Below are positions 1 to 8,697 of a stretch of 64,000 nt of DNA, one piece after another. Numbering within the stretch: position 1 is the stretch's first letter; the number at the start of each line of letters is the position of its first letter. A model generated the notes under the pieces. It had not been told where the DNA came from. It saw only the letters and a list, made by a program, of their open reading frames with translations, and did no database searches. This stretch comes from Peptoniphilus_A harei_B (GTDB lineage Bacteria; Bacillota; Clostridia; Tissierellales; Peptoniphilaceae). The translations under genes and the position numbers were made by a program. The stretch is taken from assembly GCA_032560695.1 (NCBI GenBank), contig JAWGHR010000005.1, positions 48,691 to 112,690 on the forward strand, written 5' to 3'.

Positions 1-2
1 GT

Positions 3-3000
3 AAGTTAATCTGGGATATGATTTGCGGCAGGAAGCCTGATGAAAAAGAAGATTTCAAGTCAAAGAATTCTGACTATAGAATTGATATGGAGAAGTATAA
101 TTCTAAAAAGCCTAAGCTTGGAGAGGAAAAAGAACTTAGCATAAAATTCTTGGATCATAAGATTCAATGGGAAGATACTAATGTGCCAGCTGGATCCACT
201 TCTTGGGGCCCTAGAATAGACTTGATGTTAAAGCCAGATGTATCTGCTCCAGGTAAGAATATTTACTCAACTTTAAACAAGATAGATGGGGTGGACAATT
301 ATCAATATATGTCAGGAACATCTATGGCAGCGCCTGTTGTTTCTGCTTCTACTGTCTTAATTAGACCGAGGGTAAAGGAACTTGTCAAGGAACCTGTTAT
401 TAAGGCAAGGGGAATTGATGTAACTTCCCTTACTAAAATAATGATTCAGAATACTTCAAGACCTATGATTGATCCAACAACAGATGACGGCAAGGGTAAT
501 TATCTATTTGCATCTCCAAGACAACAGGGATCGGGTCTTATTAATGTTGAGAGGGCATTGAAAAATAATTTAATTGTGTCATACAAGGTGGAAGATTCAG
601 TAGGAGAGATGAATTCCTATGGAGCAGTTTCTCTTAAAGAAATAAAGTCTGACAAAAAAGATTTTACTATAAATATAGACAATCCTTCTGATAGGGATAT
701 TACTGTTAAAGTTTCTTCTTCGAAGGTGACTACTGATGGGGAAGTTAATAAGAAAAAATTAGATGAGCAATATAAGGATGAAGCTAGTAAGGATGGTATC
801 CAAAATATTGCAGAGATTCATCCTAAAGAAGTCAAGGGAGCAAGTATAAGTTTTGCACAAGATGAAATTACAATTCCTGCAAGGGGTTCTTTTAATCTAG
901 GTGCTACACTTAATGTTGGAGAAGCAAGAGACAAGGATATGTTCGTAGAGGCCTTTATTAATTTTGAATCTAAGGAAGAGAAGGAGAATGTAAAAGATCC
1001 ACAACCTTCACTTTCAATGCCTGTGATGGGTTTTGCTGGAGATTGGAATAAGGAGCCTATTATAGATAAGTGGGCCTGGGAAGATGGTTCTAGGTCTAAG
1101 GGGATTGTAGGTTATGATGATGAGGGCAATCCAAAAATTCCTGGCACTTTAAACAAGGGCCGTGGTGGTGAACATGGTATAGATTTGTTTAAACCAGCTG
1201 GTGTAATTCAAAATAGGGAAACTGAAAATAAGACTCTAGACCAAGACCCTGAATTGTTTGCTTTTAATAACTCACAAGACTTCAATATGAATTCTAGTGG
1301 GGAAAGTAAAATTATTTCTGGAAATGAAATTGACAGGGGGCTTACTCCTAGTCCTTTGATACTAAGATCAGCTTCTGATTGCAAAATTTCCATTGTAAAT
1401 ACTATGGATGAAAAAGATCAAAAAGACCTCAAGGTAATTACAGTGGATCATTTTATAAAGGGAATTTTAAATTCTAAGAGAAGTGATGCTAAGGGAATTA
1501 AGTCATCAAAATTAAAAGTCTATGGAGATTTGAGATGGGACGGATTGATTTATAATCCTCACGCAGAAGATAAGAATGATCCAAATTATGTGGAAGGAAA
1601 ATTTGATCCTATTGCAGAGGGTCAGTACTATTACAAGTTCCAATATAGGCTTTCTCCAAATTATCCTTATCAAGTTTCTTATATTCCTGTAAAAATTGAT
1701 AGGACTCCACCTCAAATCATCAGCTTAAATGCAGATAATCCTGATGAGATCATCTTAAAGGTTAAGGATACTTACAATGTTCAAAAGGATCACAGTAAGA
1801 CTTTATTCCAAAGGGATCAAGAAAAGAATTCAGATGATTTTACAGTAACTAATAACAAGGTATGGTTTGCTGGTGCTGCTTTTGTCGATGAATATGGAGA
1901 AATCGAAGAGAATTTAAAGGTAGTAAATACTGGAAAAGTTGACAAGTATGGAAGTTTTGAAATTGATAGCGAAGGAAACTCTGTCTACAAAATTCTTGGA
2001 GCAAATAAAAATCTTCTTGGTAAAACTTTAGAGGTGGCTGCGCTTGATGGAGCGTCTAACTTCACTAATCTTTACAGGGTTAAGTTTGACGATAAAGTTA
2101 TTGATGGAAAACTTGCTTATTACTTGGAAGGAAATGAAAATACTAAGCTTGGAGAAATTGATGCATCTAAACTTAAAAATGTAGAAATTAAAGATGGCAA
2201 AGAAGACAAGAATGAGAAGGATCTAGAAAAAAATAATAGAGAAAATATTAGTGAAAAGCCTGAAGTAGGACTTGATGATAATTCTTATGTAAAAGCTCTT
2301 TCTGAAGAGGACACAAGGAGAATTATAAAGCCAAAAGAAATAGAGATTACTAATCCATTTACTGGAGATACAAGTATAGATTATGATTATGGAGATATAA
2401 GTTCAGTAGATGAATATGGTATTCCTTCTAAATATTCTAATGGCGACCCAATGGAGTTTAAGGATAAGGATCTTGCAGCATTAAAGACTATGGGCTATGT
2501 TGGGAAAATTGTCCCTGACGAAAGGGGAGGCTTTGACTTAAGTGGATATGTAAAAAATGTATCTCCTGATGCAAAAATCTATTTTAGATCTACAAGAATG
2601 GCAAAAACCAACAAGAGAGAAGAACTAAAGAGGGTTCCTGGTTCTTATGATGAAAAAACTCACTCTTTCAAGTTTAATCTATGGGGAAATAAGGATGATG
2701 TAGATAATACTAAGGGAATTGACTACAAGGGAGACATTGAATTATATGTAGTAGATGGAAATGAGAGAAGCGATAGTATTTTCCTCAGGATGCCAAAGGA
2801 AATAAATGATAGTGTAGAGAAAAAGCAAAAACCAAAACTTTTAACTTCACAAAAAAGCATTATTGAACTTGGAAAAGCTGAACTAGGTGGCGAACTTAAA
2901 GAGAAAAGGGATGAAAATGGAAAAGTTTATTATCTGGTAAAAGATGAGCTTAGGATAAGCAAGGGTTATGGAGTTAGGGTTATATCCAGAAATCCAGGTA

Positions 3001-5033
3001 AGACAGGCCTAGATGCTAACTATAGAGAAGATTTCATAAATAATGATGAGGATGTAAAGATTGTTGATGCACATATCAGGGGTCTTGATGGCTTTAATGT
3101 AATCAGATATGAAATTTACAAGTTAGATGGCAGCGAAGAGCTTAAAGAAGAAAACTTAGTTGAAGAAATGGGCAAGTGTCTTTACATCGATAGGGATGGA
3201 GTTCAATTAGACATGGACCAAGATACATTTAATCCTTACAGTGATGGAGGAAAAGGAGAACTTTATGTTAGGAAGAGTCCACATACCCTAAGAGGAAGGA
3301 TTGGAGATAAGGGTGGCTTTAACTGGCACCTTAGAATAAATGAATCAATGGTAGACCAACATTTAATTTATGGTGATTTAAAATCTGATAACTCAAAGGA
3401 TTTTGAAGTTACATTTGATGTAAGGGACAATGATGTAATGGATTGGTCTGCTAAGGACTATAAATTAAATGGTCCAGAAAAAGATATTCTATCACAATAT
3501 AGGATTTATTTAGACAGCGTTAAACCAGATATAGAATTATCTAAGGATAAAATAAATGAAAATGACCTCTTATTAAAATATAAGAACAAAACTTTTCATC
3601 TAAATATCTCTGATAAGAGAGACGGTAACAAAGCAGGACGTATAGAAAGCAGTAAAATTTATGTAAATGGAAGGGAATTTAATCCTAATGAGTCACTTGA
3701 AGCTTATGCTAAAGATGGAAAAGTTGAAGTAAGAATAAGTGCAAGTGACTATGCAAAGAATACAAGTGTAAAAATTTACTCTATAGACCTAGATTCAGAT
3801 ACAATTACTGAAGTAGAAAACAAGAATATAAAAGTAAAGGTTAATGGGGAAGAAGTACTTGTAAAAGAAGGCGAAGATTTTGTACTTCCAGAATTTAATG
3901 GACAAGAAGAAAAGGGTAAAAAATTTATAGGATGGAATGTAAGAGGTATAAATCAAAAACCAGGACACATCTTTATAGGTCAAGAGAATATTGAAATCAC
4001 TCCAAATTTTGAAGAAGTTAGTCAAATTAGACACAGGGTTGAATTTGAAGCAAATGGTGGAAGTGGAAGGATACCAGATATTAATGTTGGAGATAAGGAA
4101 GAAATAAGGCTTCCAGAAAATACCTTCACTGCACCAAGTGGAAAGGTTTTTGATGGTTGGATTGTTTCTGGAAATAGAGACAAGAAGAAGCCAGGAGATA
4201 AAATTATAATTGCTTCAGATATAACTATTACAGCTTCCTGGAAAGATATGGACAAGGATGAATCAGAGGAAGATAAGAATAGGCCGTCTGATGAAAATAG
4301 ACCATCAGATAAGAATAAGCCGTCTGATGAAAACAGGCCGTCAGATAAGAATAAGCCAGCTGATAATTCTATTGAAAGGGAAGATAATAGGGATAAGGGT
4401 ATTCCTAGAAGGAGAAGTCATGAAAACACAAGTAAAGTTGTGACAAATTCTATTGGCAAAAATACAAGTAGAAGTATCTTCTCATCTTACAATTCAAGTC
4501 CAAGTTCTATTGAAAATCACTGGGCAAGGAAGGCTATTATTTCTGCAGTAGAAAAAAATTATTTTAAAGATATCGCTGACTTAGACAATTTTATGCCAGA
4601 TAAGAGTCTAACAAGGGCTGAATTTGTAACTATACTTGGTAGGCTTGCAAATGTAGATGCAAGTAGGTATAAGGACAAGGTCTTTGATGATATCGATGCA
4701 AACAAGTATTATTCACCATATATTGATTGGGCTTATAAAAATAAAATAGCAAGTGGATTTGGCGACGGTAGATTTATGCCAGACAAGGAACTTTCTAGAG
4801 AAGAAATGTGTGCCTTTTTATCAAGATTTAACAAGGTCCATAAGATAAATAACAAAGAAGAGAATATTAATATTAGCTTTAAAGATGAAAAAAATGTTTC
4901 AGATTGGGCTAAGGAATCTGTAAGAGAAATGGTTAGACTAGGTCTAATCAAGGGAATGGATGATGGAAACTTCATGCCAAAAGAAAAATTAACAAGGGCA
5001 CAAATTGCACAAGTGGTATTTGAAATTAAGTAA
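3..5033 (+). CDS. S8-family serine peptidase with SLH anchor, 3' part (5' truncated)
   Basis: The frame is open to the left edge, so the start, signal peptide and catalytic Asp and His lie outside the window. The catalytic Ser motif GTSMAAP is encoded near 315-335 (Ser codon 321-323). After it come about 1,200 residues of C5a-peptidase/lactocepin-like Ig and Fn3-type stalk. Next is an InlB B-repeat-like unit (EFEANGGSG, then VFDGW), a Pro/Ser/Asp/Asn hexapeptide linker, and three SLH repeats, each with a MPD or MPK plus TRA/SRE type core. There is no LPXTG, so the protein should bind cell-wall secondary polymers through SLH. Role: secreted or surface proteolysis, by family knowledge; the substrate is unknown. 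It ends just before a strong terminator. Confidence 0.9.
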   Translation, partial: KLIWDMICGRKPDEKEDFKSKNSDYRIDMEKYNSKKPKLGEEKELSIKFLDHKIQWEDTNVPAGSTSWGPRIDLMLKPDVSAPGKNIYSTLNKIDGVDNYQYMSGTSMAAPVVSASTVLIRPRVKELVKEPVIKARGIDVTSLTKIMIQNTSRPMIDPTTDDGKGNYLFASPRQQGSGLINVERALKNNLIVSYKVEDSVGEMNSYGAVSLKEIKSDKKDFTINIDNPSDRDITVKVSSSKVTTDGEVNKKKLDEQYKDEASKDGIQNIAEIHPKEVKGASISFAQDEITIPARGSFNLGATLNVGEARDKDMFVEAFINFESKEEKENVKDPQPSLSMPVMGFAGDWNKEPIIDKWAWEDGSRSKGIVGYDDEGNPKIPGTLNKGRGGEHGIDLFKPAGVIQNRETENKTLDQDPELFAFNNSQDFNMNSSGESKIISGNEIDRGLTPSPLILRSASDCKISIVNTMDEKDQKDLKVITVDHFIKGILNSKRSDAKGIKSSKLKVYGDLRWDGLIYNPHAEDKNDPNYVEGKFDPIAEGQYYYKFQYRLSPNYPYQVSYIPVKIDRTPPQIISLNADNPDEIILKVKDTYNVQKDHSKTLFQRDQEKNSDDFTVTNNKVWFAGAAFVDEYGEIEENLKVVNTGKVDKYGSFEIDSEGNSVYKILGANKNLLGKTLEVAALDGASNFTNLYRVKFDDKVIDGKLAYYLEGNENTKLGEIDASKLKNVEIKDGKEDKNEKDLEKNNRENISEKPEVGLDDNSYVKALSEEDTRRIIKPKEIEITNPFTGDTSIDYDYGDISSVDEYGIPSKYSNGDPMEFKDKDLAALKTMGYVGKIVPDERGGFDLSGYVKNVSPDAKIYFRSTRMAKTNKREELKRVPGSYDEKTHSFKFNLWGNKDDVDNTKGIDYKGDIELYVVDGNERSDSIFLRMPKEINDSVEKKQKPKLLTSQKSIIELGKAELGGELKEKRDENGKVYYLVKDELRISKGYGVRVISRNPGKTGLDANYREDFINNDEDVKIVDAHIRGLDGFNVIRYEIYKLDGSEELKEENLVEEMGKCLYIDRDGVQLDMDQDTFNPYSDGGKGELYVRKSPHTLRGRIGDKGGFNWHLRINESMVDQHLIYGDLKSDNSKDFEVTFDVRDNDVMDWSAKDYKLNGPEKDILSQYRIYLDSVKPDIELSKDKINENDLLLKYKNKTFHLNISDKRDGNKAGRIESSKIYVNGREFNPNESLEAYAKDGKVEVRISASDYAKNTSVKIYSIDLDSDTITEVENKNIKVKVNGEEVLVKEGEDFVLPEFNGQEEKGKKFIGWNVRGINQKPGHIFIGQENIEITPNFEEVSQIRHRVEFEANGGSGRIPDINVGDKEEIRLPENTFTAPSGKVFDGWIVSGNRDKKKPGDKIIIASDITITASWKDMDKDESEEDKNRPSDENRPSDKNKPSDENRPSDKNKPADNSIEREDNRDKGIPRRRSHENTSKVVTNSIGKNTSRSIFSSYNSSPSSIENHWARKAIISAVEKNYFKDIADLDNFMPDKSLTRAEFVTILGRLANVDASRYKDKVFDDIDANKYYSPYIDWAYKNKIASGFGDGRFMPDKELSREEMCAFLSRFNKVHKINNKEENINISFKDEKNVSDWAKESVREMVRLGLIKGMDDGNFMPKEKLTRAQIAQVVFEIK
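4281..4370 (+). repeat. 18-bp in-frame tandem repeat in the protease linker
   Basis: Five consecutive 18-bp units encode RPSDEN, RPSDKN, KPSDEN, RPSDKN and a shortened KPADN. The units alternate EN and KN endings. They lie between the B-repeat domain and the SLH domains, so copy number changes would keep frame and only alter spacer length. Confidence 0.9.
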
Positions 5034-5056
5034 TAGGTCCCTAATAACAAAACTAT

Positions 5057-5087
5057 GAGACTCGAGAAATCGAGTCTCTTATTTATT
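5057..5087 (+). terminator. Intrinsic terminator after the SLH protease
   Basis: A 9-bp perfect stem (GAGACTCGA / TCGAGTCTC) with a GAAA loop is followed by a T-rich run, 24 bases after the stop codon. Confidence 0.9.
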
Positions 5088-5283
5088 ATTTCTTAGGGTA
5101 AAAATAAGCTTGAAAAAAGATATAATTATTTCGGAAAGATAAGATTTAAAATAGGATATTATTGGCAAAGAGCTAGTAGATTATAAAAAAGGGATGTTTT
5201 TTTTTCTGGAATAAGAATTTTTGGCAAGTCTCTTGAAGATCTTATAAAATTTTCTTGCAGAAATTTGATCGAGTTATAATAGA

Positions 5284-5363
5284 GGAACACAGATTTTTGA
5301 CAAGCAAAAATCTGCGGGCAGACTTATCAAAATTTCTTACAGAAATTTGATCAAATCTCAGCC
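5284..5363 (+). repeat. Dispersed palindromic repeat, C block, copy 1
   Basis: The block reads AACACAGATTTTTG at the left and TCAAATCTCAGCC at the right. It contains two hairpins: CAGATTTTTG/CAAAAATCTG, and an AAATTTCT/AGAAATTT stem. Close copies lie at 12814-12892 and 13117-13196 (minus orientation) and 36245-36322 (plus). Confidence 0.85.
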
Positions 5364-5375
5364 AAGCAAAAAGCT

Positions 5376-5424
5376 CTTGCCCGAATATCTCATTCCAATT
5401 TTTACATAGGATATTCTTGGCAAG
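5376..5424 (+). repeat. Palindromic element with paired arms CTTGCC/GGCAAG and GAATATC/GATATTC
   Basis: The outer arm CTTGCC (5376-5381) pairs with GGCAAG (5419-5424), and the inner GAATATC (5383-5389) pairs with GATATTC (5410-5416). A second copy at 35995-36144 has CTTGCT/AGCAAG, a compensatory change, and a much longer interior. Confidence 0.75.
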
Positions 5425-5494
5425 GAGCTTCTTTATTTTAAGAAAGACAATGTCTTTAATAAATGCAAAGAAATTAAATTTAAGCCAATGAAAA

Positions 5495-5526
5495 AAGCTA
5501 TGAGGTTATCCTCATAGCTTTTCTTA
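5495..5526. terminator. Bidirectional terminator-like hairpin
   Basis: A perfect 11-bp stem (AAGCTATGAGG / CCTCATAGCTT) with a TTAT loop has A residues on the left and T residues on the right, so it could end transcripts from either side. It may serve the minus-strand regulator that stops at 5659. Confidence 0.7.
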
Positions 5527-5658
5527 GTATGTTTTCGATTTTGGTTAGTTAATTTTAGTAAATTTCATAGAGTGTTTTTAAATTTTTAATAATTTCTTTA
5601 CTTTTTAATAAATTCCTGCTTGCTAATTTTAAATAATTGATAAGTTTGTCCCAGGATC

Positions 5659-7095
5659 CTAGTCCTTGTGGGGCATTTTTTTGAATACGTGAACGTATTT
5701 ATGGAAGAGCTTCTCTAGGTCGTCAACATCGTACTTCTGACTGAAGTCTGACTCCATGATTTCTTCCAGACTGTGGTGGATCTTGTTGTGGATCTTGACG
5801 TCTGTCACTATAGATGTGGAAGTGAGGTCGCCCTCGTCGCTGATCTTCTTGAAGAACATGTTGTTTTCGTTGATGAAGAAGTTGAACGTGTCAAGACCCA
5901 TAGCTTGGAGGGTCCTGCTGTCTTTTATGATATAAAAGTTTATGTTTTTGTTCTTCTTCATTACTGAAACGATGTTGTTCAAGTGGGCTTGGATCTCCTC
6001 AGTGGAAAGCTTGGCTCTTATGGAACAGTAGAAGATTTCGCCAGTCTCAAAGTATTTCAAGAGGCCTGTCCTAGTTGCCAAGAAGTTGATCTCTGCATCA
6101 GCAAAGAGTTCTTCCCAAAGGAGTTTGATGCCCTGGACTTCTGCCTTCTTGAAGTCCTTGTCCTTGTCGATTTCTTTTATTATCCTGTCGATTATGGGGT
6201 TAGGTAGAAGAAATTCAAAGCCGTAGTTAGAGAGGAAGAGGAAGTCGCTATCTGAATAGAAGTATTTCCTGTAGTTGGACTTTGCCAATTCTTCTGGTTG
6301 GGAAAGGGCTATTACCTTGTTGAGGTCTTTGAAAAGTCCCATGATAAAGGAAGAGATTTCAAAGAGGGTGTCAAGTTCTTCTCCATGGGTTAAGAGGGAG
6401 AAGCCTTCTTCTTGCCTAAGGATAAGGTAGGCAGTTTCTCTTATTAAGATAATGTCATAGTCAATGCCTGGGTCCTCGTAAAGCTCAATGTTGATACCTG
6501 CGTTGTCAGTTATTACTTTTAAGATGTCTAACTTGTCTAGGTCATCTTTCTTGCAAAGGAGGTGGAGGTTAAATTCCACGTCTTTGTTTAAATTTTTACC
6601 TATTTGCAGGAGGATTTGGGCGAAGTGACTATTGATGTCAAAAGTTGCCCAGATGTCAACTTTTTTCTTTTTCCCAATTATTTTCTCCAAGCTGTCTCTT
6701 AGGTCCTTGTCTATGGAAGAGTTCTTGAAGATGAAGTTTGTATTTGAGACTGTCTCCATGGGGAGGTCTTGGTTGGAGTTCATGTAGGCTTCGTTTAAGA
6801 GTTTGTAGATCAAGACCTCTAGACCTTTTCTTGAATCGTTTTTCAAGACGTCCTTGTTGTTCATCTTGAAGGCAGAGAAGAAGTCATCCACCTTGTCTTC
6901 TTCTATGATGACTTTGGCAAATAGGGAGGAGAGTTTTCTGTTTATGGTGTAGATGTTCTTAGATGATGGTAACTTTCTCCCACTATTCCACTTGCTTATG
7001 TAGGATATGTCGTAACCCAAGCTAAAGGCAACAGTGGATAGTTTTGTATTTGTTAAGTCTATTAAAGTTTTAAAGGCTTGTCTGTATTGCCACAT
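5659..7095 (-). CDS. Large HTH-domain protein, probable regulator of the divergent lactate operon
   Basis: 478 residues. The N-terminal part (about residues 10-55) looks like an XRE/lambda-repressor helix-turn-helix (LSTVAFSLGYDISYISKW, then a GRKLPSSK turn). The remaining roughly 420 residues match no domain I recognise. They are predicted soluble, rich in Asp, Lys and Phe, and could be a ligand-sensing part. The gene is read away from the GlcD operon, separated by 170 bp that hold promoters for both directions and a 12-bp palindrome. By position I infer control of lactate use. The start has a GAGGAG ribosome-binding site. No enzymatic motif was seen. Confidence 0.7.
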   Translation of the reverse strand: MWQYRQAFKTLIDLTNTKLSTVAFSLGYDISYISKWNSGRKLPSSKNIYTINRKLSSLFAKVIIEEDKVDDFFSAFKMNNKDVLKNDSRKGLEVLIYKLLNEAYMNSNQDLPMETVSNTNFIFKNSSIDKDLRDSLEKIIGKKKKVDIWATFDINSHFAQILLQIGKNLNKDVEFNLHLLCKKDDLDKLDILKVITDNAGINIELYEDPGIDYDIILIRETAYLILRQEEGFSLLTHGEELDTLFEISSFIMGLFKDLNKVIALSQPEELAKSNYRKYFYSDSDFLFLSNYGFEFLLPNPIIDRIIKEIDKDKDFKKAEVQGIKLLWEELFADAEINFLATRTGLLKYFETGEIFYCSIRAKLSTEEIQAHLNNIVSVMKKNKNINFYIIKDSRTLQAMGLDTFNFFINENNMFFKKISDEGDLTSTSIVTDVKIHNKIHHSLEEIMESDFSQKYDVDDLEKLFHKYVHVFKKMPHKD

Positions 7096-7128
7096 AATAT
7101 CTCCTCAATCTCTTATAAATACAAGATA

Positions 7129-7157
7129 ATTATATTAAGAAGTTGAATAAAAGTCAA
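7129..7157 (-). promoter_or_regulatory. Promoter of the HTH gene
   Basis: On the minus strand a -35 TTGACT (7152-7157) lies 17 bp from a -10 TATAAT (7129-7134). A 12-bp palindrome TCAATTAATTGA (7154-7165) overlaps the -35 and could be an operator. Confidence 0.75.
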
Positions 7158-7218
7158 TTAATTGAGGAATAATTCAAGATATTTCAAGCGGGAAAACAAT
7201 TTTTTTCATGTGGTCCAT

Positions 7219-7226
7219 TATATAAT
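7219..7226 (+). promoter_or_regulatory. -10 element of the lactate operon promoter
   Basis: A perfect TATAAT (7221-7226) lies about 40 bp before the start codon. No good -35 is visible at 16-18 bp spacing, which fits an activator-dependent promoter. Confidence 0.5.
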
Positions 7227-7265
7227 AAAGACAATAATATTTTTAATGAATTATTGGAGGGAAAA

Positions 7266-8678
7266 ATGGTAAATTATAACGCTGTTACAGACAATGTGAT
7301 AGAAGAAATTAAAAATGCTGTATCAGGCAAGGTTTATGTTGGAGAAGAGATTAACATCGACTTCTTCCACGATGAAATGCCTATTTACGGTGAAGGACAA
7401 CCTGAACTAGTTGTTGATGCAACTAACGCTGAACAAATCGCTAAGGTTGTAAAAATTTGTAACGATAACAAGATTCCTGTAGTGCCAAGAGGTGCAGGTA
7501 CTGGTCTTACTGGTGCTGGTGTTTCTAGACACGGTGGAGTTATGATTAACATGCAATCAATGAACAAGATTCTTGATTATGATGAAGAAAACATGGTTGT
7601 TAAAGTTCAACCTGGTGTTCTATTAAACGACCTTGCTGAAGACTGTCTATCTAGAGGCTATATGTACCCACCTGATCCAGGTGAAAAGTTCGCTACACTA
7701 GGAGGAAACGTAGCAACTAATGCTGGTGGTATGAGAGCTGTTAAGTATGGTACTACTAGAAACTATGTACGTTCTATGGAAGTTGTTACTCCAACTGGTG
7801 AAATCACTACTTTTGGTGCAACTGTTTCTAAGACTTCTACTGGTTACTCTCTAAAGGACCTTATGATTGGTTCTGAAGGTACTCTTGGTATTATCACTGA
7901 GCTTACTCTTAAGATCATCCCAGCTCCTAAGGAAACTATGTCTCTAATCGTTCCTTACGAAGATCTTGACACTTGTATTTCTACTGTTCCTAAGCTTTTC
8001 AAGGCTAACTTAAATCCTCAAGCTATTGAGTTCATGGAAAAAGAAATTGTTAATATGTCAGAAATCTATATTGGAAAGTCAACTTTCCCTAAGGAATTAG
8101 AAGGAATTGATATTGGTGCTTACCTTCTTATCACTTTTGATGATGAAGACGAAGATGCACTTAACGATATTGTTGAACAAGCTGCTGAAGTTCTTATGGA
8201 AGCTGGAGCAATTGACATCCTAGTTGCTGACACTCCAAACAAAATGAAGGAAGCTTGGGCTGCTAGATCTTCTTTCCTAGAAGCAATTGAATCTCAAACT
8301 AAACTTCTTGACGAATGTGACGTTGTAGTTCCTATTAATATGATTGCTAAGTATGTACACTATGTTAACGAAAGAGCTAAGGACTTCCCATTTGAAGTTA
8401 AGTCTTTCGGTCACGCTGGTGATGGTAACCTACACATTTACACTTGCTCAAACGATATGGAAAAAGAAGAATTCATTAAGCAAGTTGATGTATTCATGAA
8501 CGACATCTACAAGAAGGCTTATGAGTTTGGTGGACAAATTTCTGGTGAACACGGAATCGGATTTGGTAAGAAGACATTCCTACACGAATTTGAAGGCGAA
8601 GTTAACACTGAGCTAATGAGAGGAATCAAGAAAGTATTCGATCCAAACTTAATTCTTAACCCAGACAAAGTTGTTTAA
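7266..8678 (+). CDS. FAD-binding lactate (2-hydroxyacid) dehydrogenase, GlcD/LctD type
   Basis: 470 residues. An N-terminal PCMH-type FAD-binding fold carries PRGAGTGLTGAGVS. The C-terminal FAD-oxidase domain carries SFGHAGDGNLHIY and GEHGIGFGKK, the His-containing motifs of the GlcD/D-lactate dehydrogenase family. It should oxidise lactate or a similar 2-hydroxyacid to the 2-oxoacid. Electrons would pass to the Etf encoded downstream, as in the LctBCD lactate dehydrogenase of Acetobacterium. I chose ATG at 7266 because GGAGGG (7256-7261) sits just before it; a TTG at 7254 would swallow the ribosome-binding site. First gene of a six-gene operon. Confidence 0.9.
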   Translation: MVNYNAVTDNVIEEIKNAVSGKVYVGEEINIDFFHDEMPIYGEGQPELVVDATNAEQIAKVVKICNDNKIPVVPRGAGTGLTGAGVSRHGGVMINMQSMNKILDYDEENMVVKVQPGVLLNDLAEDCLSRGYMYPPDPGEKFATLGGNVATNAGGMRAVKYGTTRNYVRSMEVVTPTGEITTFGATVSKTSTGYSLKDLMIGSEGTLGIITELTLKIIPAPKETMSLIVPYEDLDTCISTVPKLFKANLNPQAIEFMEKEIVNMSEIYIGKSTFPKELEGIDIGAYLLITFDDEDEDALNDIVEQAAEVLMEAGAIDILVADTPNKMKEAWAARSSFLEAIESQTKLLDECDVVVPINMIAKYVHYVNERAKDFPFEVKSFGHAGDGNLHIYTCSNDMEKEEFIKQVDVFMNDIYKKAYEFGGQISGEHGIGFGKKTFLHEFEGEVNTELMRGIKKVFDPNLILNPDKVV

Positions 8679-8697
8679 TAGAAGGAGATTTTAATTA

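Larger units (their letters stand above)
5088..5658. other. Non-coding, repeat-bearing intergenic region
   Basis: No convincing ORF lies here. The stretch holds one copy of the C-block palindromic repeat (5284-5363), a long stem element (5376-5424), a degenerate echo of that element near 5151-5170, and a terminator-like hairpin (5495-5520). The rest is AT-rich. Confidence 0.7.

Noticed and set aside
4258..4443. 61-codon plus-strand ORF inside the protease gene
   Set aside because: It is an out-of-frame reading of the linker repeats within the real gene.
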